Shown here: piece after piece, positions 57,074-64,000 of the stretch
Position numbering within the stretch: the first letter of the stretch is position 1
Layout: each line of letters starts with the position of its first letter
Assembly: GCA_963719885.1 (NCBI GenBank)
Contig: CAVRDP010000005.1
Span: forward strand, 91,474-155,473
Reading direction: 5' to 3'
Length of the DNA stretch: 64,000 nt
From: JANXQG01 sp963719885
GTDB taxonomy: Bacteria; Planctomycetota; Planctomycetia; Pirellulales; Thermoguttaceae
Program-made: the position numbers and the translations under genes
Notes under the pieces: model-generated
Told to the model about the DNA's origin: nothing
Seen by the model: only the letters and a program-made list of their open reading frames with translations
Database searches by the model: none

Positions 57074-58864
57074 TTATTGTTTCCACGGGTAGCGGAGTAC
57101 CTTCAACGTGTTCAGCACCTCGATGCCATCAACCTGCACGCCATTCTTGCCGGCCAGATCGATCCCCTGTTCGCGCACGACCGTCTCGAAAACGTGCAGG
57201 CGCGGGTCGCCGCCCGTCTTCACCATGATCCGTCCGGCGGCCTTGTCGAAAGTGAACTCGGTCCACGGCCGGCCGTCGCGCAGGACCTTCTTCGGCTCAT
57301 CGCCTAGCGGCGCGGACCAACTGCCGTCGGCGGTCCGCTGCCAGTCCTCGATCGTGTCCGCGCCGCTGATCGTCACATTCTCCCCCTTCATGGCCCGCAC
57401 AGCCACGCCATCGCTGCCGGGTTTCAGCGTTTCGCGATAAACGCCACCGCGCACGACCACGGTCTCGCCAGTTTGCGCAATTTCCATTGCCTTGGCCAGC
57501 GTCGCCAGTGGCACGCCCGGATAGCCCCACGCCGGTTCGTCCGCCGCCGCCGGATGGCGAGGATCGACGTAATATACGTTGGGGTACTCCAGGGCCCCGA
57601 TCGTCACGCCGCCCTTGCCCGCCCCGATGGCCGGGCTGCCCTTGCGCACGCGGAAATTGCGGTTCTTGCCATCCACGAAGAGCGGATCTCTGCCGTTGAC
57701 GTTCGTCGCGCCCGCCAGCGGCGCGGTCTTGAACGTCAGGTTGTATTCGATCAGCGGCCTAGCGGGTGAGAAGGTCTCGTCGCCATCGACAACGGCGCGC
57801 TCAGCGTCGTAGAGGATGTTGTCGCGAATCTGGCCGTTAGTCGATTCCTTGCTCCGCAGGCCGATCGTGGACCAATTCACGGTGGAGATGGTGTTGTTCT
57901 CAACGGTCACGTGCGTGGTGTTGATGATATCCGGCCCCCAGCCGCCGCGCATCGTTGGCGAATTGGTCGAGGCGATGTTGTGCCGGAAGGTCCAGTTCCG
58001 CAGGTCGGCACGCGGGCCAAGCTTCTCCACCATACACATCTGGTGGAAGTCGAAACAGACGTTGTCTTCGAAGACAACATTTACCGCGCTGCCGTCGTTG
58101 CCCGGGAACGTTTGCAGGCAATCCACGTGCGCCGTCCTGATCTCTCGCTGAGTGCTGCCGTGATAATAGTTGCGGCGATGCACGCAACCGGTGCCGAAGA
58201 ACCGCGTGTAGTCACAATCGTCGAACGAACGGCCCGGGGCGTACATGAACAGGCGGTTGACCTCGTTGTTCTCCACCAGCCAGTCATTGCCGATGAGGAG
58301 GAAACCGTATTCGCAATGGCAGACCTTGTTGTAGGCGATCCGATTATGTGCCACGTCCGAGTAGTCGCGTTTGCCCGAGGGTAAAGTCTTGCTTCCGCCC
58401 GTGCCCGAGACGCCCTCCATCATGTCATGAATGTAGTTATCCAGCACTTCGCAGTGGCTGGCGCGCAGTTGTACGGCCGTTGTTGGCTTGTCGGCCGTGA
58501 TCTCAAAGCCCTCGATACGGATGTAACTTGCGTCGAGGTCGAAGCCGCCCACCGTCGCCGAGCGCCGGGGCATCGCCTGGAACTTGATCGGCTGACCGTC
58601 GACCCCACTGGTCCTCACCTTGATCCGCTCGTTGTACCGGCCCGCCATGACGTAGATCGTATCGCCCGGTTTGGCCACGTCGGCGGCGTGCTGCACGGTC
58701 TTCAGCGGCTTCTCCTCCGAGCCCGGGTTGGCATCCCCCGCGCCGGGGGCCGCCCGGTCGACCACGTAGACGACCGCCTCGGCCGGCCCGACCGTGCCGG
58801 CCAACCCGGCCCAGCACAACGCCAGGCAGCTCGCGACCAAAACGACGTGTTTCTGTGGGGACAT
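57074..58864 (-). CDS. Secreted right-handed parallel beta-helix protein
   Basis: A 596-residue protein starting MSPQKHVVLVASCLALCWAG, signal peptide cut near AEA. DUF1565-like start (YVVDRAAPGAGDANPGSEEK, TVQHAADVAKPGDTIYVMAG), then solenoid turns with the pattern I..N.I (NRIAYNKVCHCEYGFLLIGN, VTVENNTISTVNWSTIGLRS). A second such block starts near residue 460 (NVYYVDPRHPAAADEPAWGY). Proteins like this are often pectate-lyase-like or epimerases acting on uronic polysaccharides; no catalytic Asp cluster can be picked out. Intact. It lies 27 bases before the GH2 gene on the same strand. Confidence 0.85.
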   Translation of the reverse strand: MSPQKHVVLVASCLALCWAGLAGTVGPAEAVVYVVDRAAPGAGDANPGSEEKPLKTVQHAADVAKPGDTIYVMAGRYNERIKVRTSGVDGQPIKFQAMPRRSATVGGFDLDASYIRIEGFEITADKPTTAVQLRASHCEVLDNYIHDMMEGVSGTGGSKTLPSGKRDYSDVAHNRIAYNKVCHCEYGFLLIGNDWLVENNEVNRLFMYAPGRSFDDCDYTRFFGTGCVHRRNYYHGSTQREIRTAHVDCLQTFPGNDGSAVNVVFEDNVCFDFHQMCMVEKLGPRADLRNWTFRHNIASTNSPTMRGGWGPDIINTTHVTVENNTISTVNWSTIGLRSKESTNGQIRDNILYDAERAVVDGDETFSPARPLIEYNLTFKTAPLAGATNVNGRDPLFVDGKNRNFRVRKGSPAIGAGKGGVTIGALEYPNVYYVDPRHPAAADEPAWGYPGVPLATLAKAMEIAQTGETVVVRGGVYRETLKPGSDGVAVRAMKGENVTISGADTIEDWQRTADGSWSAPLGDEPKKVLRDGRPWTEFTFDKAAGRIMVKTGGDPRLHVFETVVREQGIDLAGKNGVQVDGIEVLNTLKVLRYPWKQ

Positions 58865-58960
58865 TCTCGTTCTCCTAATACGGTCTCCGTGGGACCCGGA
58901 TTGGGGTAATGCTCGCATTGGTTTTGGAGTATGCTACGGTGGAACCGATGGTGGCTCGGG

Positions 58961-60173
58961 TCATACGATGTCTTCGATTTGGGGATCCCACCGCACCGTG
59001 CGCTGCAAGCGATAGGAAGCAATGGCCATCTGGCAGGCAATCGCGGTTCGGTATCCCATCTCGAAGGGGCAGTTGGTTTCTTTGCGGCTGCGGACGCAGT
59101 CGAAGAAGTTTTGTATATGATGCTCTGTGCGATCCAGGTAACCGCCGGTCTCGGCCGACTCGGATTCGCTCTTCTTCTCCCCTTTCGGCAGGTACGTAAC
59201 CCGGTCCGTCGCGTTGTGCAAGACGGCGCCCTGCGTGCCGAAGAGGTAGTCCCAGGTCTCGCCGAAGTAGGCGTTGCCAAACATGGAATTCCAGGTGAAG
59301 AGGAGCTTCTCCGATTGATTCAAGGAGACCGACATGGTGTCGGGCACTTCCATCTTGGGAGAGCGGTAATTGCCGCCGGCCATGGTCGCTGACTGCGGAA
59401 TGTTCAAGTCCAAGACCTTATACCAGAAGGCCACCTGATGGACCATGTTCTCGAAGACGTTGCCGCCCGAGTAATCCCAGAAGAATCGCCAGTTCACGTA
59501 ACGCTGGGGATCGAAGGCATCGTGCCGGGCTTCGCCCTCGAAGGCCGGCCAGTTGACGTGCTGAGCATCACAGTCGGCGGGAATCTTCCTGAGCCAGCCG
59601 CCATAGGGGGCGTTGCGGTAATGGTGGGCCTGGATGGCCGTGATCGCGCCCAGACGGCCGGCGGCGACCAACTCCCGGATCTTGTCGACGCTCGGCGCCT
59701 GTTCATCTGCATGCCCACCTGCACCACGCGGCCCGATCCGGCAAACGCCGCCCGCATGCGCTTGGCGTGGCCGGGGTTGAAGGCCATGGTTTTCTCTTGA
59801 TACACGTCCTTGCCCGCCTGGATCGCGGCCACGAAGCACAAGGCGTGCTGGTGTTGCGGGGTGGCGATGAGGACCGCATCGATCGATTTGTCGTCCAAGA
59901 GGCGGCGGTAATCGTCGTAGGTCTTGACGGCCGGGGCAATCGCCCGGGCCTCGTCCAAGCGCCGCGGGTAAATATCGGCCACGGCAACCGCCTCAGCGTT
60001 CGGGCAATGAAGGGCGACCTGGAAGATTTCCTTTCCACGGCCGCCGGCGCCAATCAGGCCAAAGCGGATTCGGTCATTGGCGCCCGCGCGGACGCGGGCG
60101 CAACGATTCCAGACGCCGCCATACAGGCGGCGCCACCAACTACTTGACGCAAAAATGTGCGGCGATTGGACAT
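58961..60173 (-). CDS. Gfo/Idh/MocA family oxidoreductase with Tat signal, two frameshifts
   Basis: Starts MSNRRTFLRQVVGGAACMAA, a Tat-type signal (NRRTFLR). Near 60092 the frame changes from PASARA to NDRIRFGLIGAGGRGKEIFQ, the NAD(P)-binding GxGGRG loop. The Rossmann part goes on (VADIYPRRLDEARAIAPAVK, VLIATPQHQHALCFVAAIQA, EKTMAF). Near 59702 it breaks again (QMNR, then APSVDKIRELVAAGRLGAIT). The C-terminal half has WDYSGGNVFENMVHQVAFWY. About 403 residues when joined. An exported sugar oxidoreductase, common in planctomycetes. It lies 21 bases after the epimerase-like gene. Confidence 0.85.
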
Positions 60174-60194
60174 GACGTCCTCCGGGGGTAAGAG

Positions 60195-61097
60195 CTATGC
60201 GATCGAGTACTTCCTACACAGGGCCTTGATTTTTCCAACGAGCTTCGGCACGCCGGTCATGGGGTCTTCCTGACCCTCATATTCGGCGGACATGTATCCT
60301 TTGTACCCGCTTCTGGCGAATATCTGCCAGAACGCGGTCGAGGTCCAAGGGCGCCTTGTGCTCGCCGTAGAAGTCGCGAACGTGCACGTGGGTGGCAAAG
60401 GGGATGCAGGCCTCGATATGCCGGTATGGGTTGTCGCGGAAATTGCTGATGTCCAGATTGCATCCGGCATACGGCGAATCAACGCGGCGGAGTATCTCCA
60501 CGACCTTTCCGGGTTGGATCGACAGACCGTAATGGGTCTCGATGCCGAGGATCACGCCTTTCTTCGCGGCGTACTCGCAGGCCGGTTTCATGGTCTCGAC
60601 AACCCATTCAACCCCTTGGTCCTCGGAGGCCCCGGGCGGGAGGCGGTCGCCGAACACGCGAAGGTGTCCCGCACCGAGTAACTCCGTGGCATCCACCCAC
60701 TTTTTCACGCTCTGGAGTGTTTCCTTCCGCTTCGCGGCGTCGGGTTGGCACAAATCGTCGCGAATCGCCAGCCCCGAAAAAGGCATTCCCTGCCTGTAAG
60801 CGAAACAACGCAAGCTGGCCAGATAGGCCGGGTCCGTAGATTTCAGCCAGTACGTCGTGATATCTCGCCCAAGAGGCCCAGTTCCACGGCTTTGACGATA
60901 AACTCTTCCATCGTCATCTGCCCCTTCTGAAGATACAGGCCGTAGGAATACGCGCAACAACCCGGCAGGAGCCTGGCCGTGGAGGCAACGGGCTGCTTGG
61001 CTTGGCTCACCTCGGCGCTGACACCCCACGCCAACGACCCGACGGCCGCAACGCCCGTTGTCTTCAGGAAATCTCGACGCTGTTGCAAGGTATGCAT
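60195..61097 (-). CDS. Sugar phosphate isomerase/epimerase-like TIM barrel, two frameshifts
   Basis: Starts MHTLQQRRDFLKTTGVAAVG with a Tat-type signal (QRRDFLK). The xylose-isomerase-like AP_endonuc_2 barrel follows: TMEEFIVKAVELGLLG, then (break near 60865) DITTYWLKSTDPAYLASLRC, ATELLGAGHLRVFGDRLPPG, KKGVILGIETHYGLSIQPGK, GCNLDISNFRDNPYRHIEAC, THVHVRDFYGEH. A second break near 60320 leads to GYKGYMSAEYEGQEDPMTGV and the end CRKYSIA. Metal ligands E, D, H and E are in their usual strands. About 300 residues when joined. First gene of the four-gene sugar operon. Confidence 0.83.
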
Positions 61098-61497
61098 GAT
61101 GGACTGTGTTGGCTTTCACCCCCCTGCGGCCGTTCGATAAATGCCCTACATCGGACAATCCACGTAAACGGCATTGTCTGGAGCCTATTCTAAACCGTCA
61201 GAATTGTAATGCAACAAGGCTGGCCAACGGAAGTCAGTAACTCGGCGCCCAACCGGACGACTCGAAATCCAGTACATGTTGCCCTTCGGTCGCTGAAGCC
61301 CGGAGCGAAGCGTGCGCCGCGGCCCCGCAATTGATGTTGTACTCGACCGCAGTTTCCAACGGCCCCTTGGCCATTGGTTGGGGCGCGGGAGCAGCGGTTT
61401 GCTTGCGCACGGCGGAGGGGCATTCCTCCGCAGGCAAGGAAATACGCCAATTCCGGCATGGTTCAATTCAGCGACCGTTTGGGTAACACGTGCGACT

Positions 61498-61557
61498 GTA
61501 GGGAACGGACTCCGTGCCGTTCCGTTAGGCTGGAACGGCACGGTGTCCGTTCCCTAC
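61498..61557. repeat. 26-bp inverted repeat
   Basis: The arms 61498-61523 and 61532-61557 (GTAGGGAACGGAC, then CCGTGCCGTTCC) pair with one mismatch and an 8-base loop. The form is like the inverted repeat after purC but the sequence differs. Confidence 0.75.
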
Positions 61558-61589
61558 AGGCCGCCAGACTGTTACCCTGGTTTGAACCA

Positions 61590-61733
61590 TGCGCCGATTC
61601 CCCCACTGATAACAAATGCCGACTAACTCGTTCGAGGCAAATTCGTTGCGAAGTGCCAAGATTTTTCTTGACATCTCCTGCCCAATTGGCCGCAAACCGT
61701 CGTGCAATCGGCAGTTCCATTAGACTGCAATGG
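61590..61733. repeat. ~140-base dispersed repeat, copy 2
   Basis: Matches 52170-52312. It includes ATTTTTCTTGACATCTCCTG and GCAGTTCCATTAGACTGCAA. Confidence 0.7.
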
Positions 61734-62015
61734 CACCTGTGGGCACGTCAAGGGAAACCAAAAAGCAAAAGGGGACGTCATTGGTATTGAAAAGCAAAAC
61801 GGGACATCGAAAGCGCCGGTCAAAACCGGCATGGAGTAGCGGATGAAAGAGCCGTATAGAAAAGGAGTAGCGAACCGTTCTAGCCCCGAGTCATGCGCCG
61901 GCGGTGGTAACATCGCGGGTGAAGCGTTGACAGGGGCACACGCAGGCCAGCCATTGAGCTCCGAAATCATTTTTCCGGCGTGCCGACCTTGTGATGTCAA
62001 GGGGAAGGCAACACC

Positions 62016-62819
62016 ATGAGCGACGATAATCGCGAGCCGCCCGTGGACGCCGCGGAGTCTGAGACCCTGCGCATGCGTGAAAACTCTATGCACGGGAACC
62101 GGGAGACCCTGGATACTCCCGCGCCGCAAGACGCGGGACGGTCGGGAAAGGTATTATGCCGCACACCGGACATGCACGTTTCCAGGGAGTCGGACGGTCT
62201 CATAGTACCCGAGAAGCGGGCGAACAATGCTGGCCCGAAGGCGGCGGCGGAGTCCGTGGAGGGAAGGGGACCGACTAAGGGAAACGCCGAACGAACCTTA
62301 CTCGCACCGGACACAGAGCCGGGGAAGCGTGGCTGGGTTTGCGGGGCGTACGAGAAGCAGCGAAGCAGGACAAAGTTGCGGTTTACCGCTCTGCTGCACC
62401 ATATCACCCCGGAAACGCTCCAGGACTGTATTTCGAGCTTAAACGAAATGCTGTGCCGGGAGTTGACGGAGTGACGTGGCACGCATACGGGCAAGACTTG
62501 GAGGAAAAGATTGATGACCTCCACAGTCGAGTGCATCGCGGAACCTATCGGGCACAACCCTCGAAGCGGGCATGGATAGCGAAGGCCGATGGACGCCAGC
62601 GTCCCCTGGGCATTGCCGCCTTGGAAGACAAAATCGTCCAGTACGCCGTCGAGCCCGTGCTCGAACAAATCTACGAGGAGGACTTCCTGGGCTTCAGCTA
62701 TGGGTTTCGGCCCGGGCGAGGCTGCCACAACGCGTTAGACGCATTGTACGTAGGCATCGAGCATCGCAAGGTAAACTGGGTGCTTGACGCGGACATTCGC
62801 GGATTCTTTGATAACATGG
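62016..62819 (+). pseudogene. Truncated group II intron reverse transcriptase
   Basis: The N-terminal frame starts MSDDNREPPVDAAESETLRM and has the leader common to one intron family (ESDGLIVPEKRANNAGPKAA, VEGRGPTKGNAE). Near 62440 it shifts to KRNAVPGVDGVTWHAYGQDL, PSKRAWIAKADGRQRPLGIA and NWVLDADIRGFFDN, the first metal-binding block. The sequence then ends abruptly at about 62819, before the YADD block, in a G-rich junction. Unrelated in sequence family to the intron at 39 kb. Non-functional. Confidence 0.82.
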
Positions 62820-62892
62820 GGGGGGAAAACGGGGGAAACGCTGACCCGTTTTCCGCGTTCCGTTTTCCGCGTTTTCCGTTCGTTTTCCGTTA

Positions 62893-64000
62893 ACGACCAA
62901 CGATTCGGTTTCCTACAACTACAACACCTCCACGGATCAAGGCAACGTCGAATCCTCAGGGAGTTTCACGACCTCCTACTCGGGCGGCGGCGGGGCCAGC
63001 GGGACGAGTTGGTACGAAAACGAACACGGCGGCACCTTGGACTCCTACAACACGACTTCCACGCTTAACTCCAGCGGCTGGTCGCAGAGCGGCACGCAGA
63101 CGACCACGTCGTTCAGCCAGAGCTATCAAGAGGCCTCCGGCAGCGGCTCGTTCAACCTGCCGGCCAGTTCCGGGGGCAACGGCTGGGGCTACAGCGGCAC
63201 GACCTCCGAGGACAACGGCCAGTCGGCCTCGGCCAGCGGCTCGGCGTCGTATACTCTGGACGGGGCACCCGGTACTCCGGTCGCGGCAATTGGCAGCAGA
63301 CCGGGGGTAGCGGCAGCAACGGCAGTTCGACCTGGCAGTGCTCCAGCCAGTCGGGCAGCTATTCGCACGTCGTCAGCGGCGTGACGCTCTCGGGGAGCTT
63401 CAGCCAATCGGCCTCGCAGAACGACACCTCCAGTTACACCAGCAGCGGCTACTTGGGTTCCAGCGGCCAATGGGTTTCCGGCAGCGGCAGCGGGGCACCC
63501 GGTACTCCGGTCGCGGCAGCGACACGTTGACGACGTCCAACAGCAGTTCCTACTCCGGCAGCGGCAGCCCCACGGCGACGCTCAGCAGCTTCGGCCTTCC
63601 GGCCTCCCGGGTTTCCAGCGGCACGCAAAGCGAGATCGCCAGCGGCAGCGCCTCCGCCAGCCACACCACCTACTACTCCCTGGGTTCCGACGGTTCCTGG
63701 CAGGCCACCAGCGGCAGCGGGACCACGACGGGCAGCCAAACCACGCTGGCCGGCTATTCGGGCTCGGGCAGCTACACGTCCTATTCCGGCGTGAGCGGCA
63801 GCGGCGGCGGGTCGATCCAGGGCGGCTTCTCGCAGGCCCAGAGCGAGACCACCTCGTGGAACTTCAACACCAACGATACCTATTGCAGCGGTTCGAGCGG
63901 CTCGGCCGGTTATTGGCAGGCCGGCGATGGCAGCGGCTCGACCGTCGATTCCGGCGGCAGCAGTTGTCCTCTCCGGCAGCGGCTCTTACGGCAGTGGCAG
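62893..64000 (+). CDS. Ser/Gly-rich repetitive protein, partial, broken by two repeat insertions
   Basis: The 5' end is lost at the intron junction and the 3' end is outside the window. The residues are mostly Ser, Gly, Thr, Tyr and Trp: TNDSVSYNYNTSTDQGNVES, SGWSQSGTQTTTSFSQSYQE, QAQSETTSWNFNTNDTYCSG. Such long low-complexity beta-like proteins are known from planctomycetes and may be surface or matrix proteins. At 63262-63287 and 63492-63517 the same 26-nt element is inserted; each shifts the frame by two. Removing both gives one continuous frame through 64000. No start codon or signal peptide is seen. Confidence 0.7.
63262..63287. repeat. 26-nt element, insertion 1
   Basis: GGGGCACCCGGTACTCCGG then TCGCGGC. 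It lies between codons GAC and AAT of the Ser/Gly-rich frame. Confidence 0.85.
63492..63517. repeat. 26-nt element, insertion 2
   Basis: Identical to 63262-63287. It lies between two AGC codons of the Ser/Gly-rich frame. Confidence 0.85.

Larger units (their letters stand above)
61098..62015. other. Intergenic with several repeats, no gene seen
   Basis: About 920 bases. It holds the promoter side of the sugar operon, a CTTGCCTGCGG-like unit near 61405-61440, a perfect-looking inverted repeat (61498-61557), copy 2 of the ~140-base repeat (61590-61733), and the structured 5' part of a group II intron (from about 61860). Open frames are short. Confidence 0.5.

Overview
The window looks like a planctomycete chromosome, probably a Pirellulales-type lineage. 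This is inferred from gene content and style: GC-rich DNA, ECF sigma factors paired with a Ser/Thr kinase or a membrane adaptor, a secreted PEP-CTERM/autotransporter-repeat protein, a YAPTTAY-repeat secreted protein, many secreted glycoside hydrolases and Gfo/Idh oxidoreductases, and dense short palindromic repeats, some of them inside coding sequences. No 16S rRNA is present to confirm the placement.

Layout. 1-11.6 kb is mostly core or regulatory: a DUF2007 protein, a DUF1611 protein beside tRNA-Gln(CTG), a small membrane protein, a low-molecular-weight phosphatase, an FHA-GAF-PP2C phosphatase, a GH10-like protein, purC, and murA followed by a membrane spermidine-synthase-like protein. 11.7-16.3 kb is a decayed accessory locus: a frameshifted DUF2971 gene and a DUF262/DUF1524 (GmrSD-like) gene that carries a frameshift and is split by an IS3-family element with a readable 5-bp target duplication. 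16.3-21.0 kb returns to core genes: an overlapping pair of small unknown genes, rpmE-prfA-prmC, and bioB. 21.1-23.5 kb holds an ECF sigma factor and a Ser/Thr kinase.

23.9-38.6 kb is accessory: an ADP-ribosylglycohydrolase with a TPR partner, a secreted GNxY-repeat protein, a rhamnose/fucose set (GH29, URO-D-like, RhaT, RhaM), a YAPTTAY protein, a GlsB-like membrane protein, and an ECF sigma factor overlapping a HlyD-like adaptor. 39-41 kb is a group II intron with a broken reverse transcriptase next to a truncated secreted protein. 41.3-45.6 kb is one very large PEP-CTERM protein with an internal ~900-bp duplication. 46-52 kb carries an MFS transporter and a five-gene operon (SnoaL-like, GNAT fragment, hexapeptide acyltransferase, TIM-barrel hydrolase, radical SAM). 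52.5-61.1 kb has a truncated MFS copy and a four-gene sugar operon (TIM-barrel epimerase, Gfo/Idh oxidoreductase, parallel beta-helix protein, GH2). The end holds a truncated group II intron reverse transcriptase and a Ser/Gly-rich protein running off the window.

Two themes cut across the window. First, many accessory genes are interrupted by single-nucleotide frameshifts while most core genes are intact; in three cases a duplicate copy pins the indel exactly, so either real decay or indel errors in the assembly must be considered. Second, repeats are abundant: a 671-bp and a 495-bp dispersed duplication, several palindrome families, and a 26-nt element inserted in coding sequence. No single intact, clearly novel system stands out. 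The best candidates for undescribed biology are the 48-52 kb radical SAM/hydrolase/acyltransferase operon, the sigma factor plus adaptor pair at 37-38.6 kb, and the coding-sequence-invading repeats.
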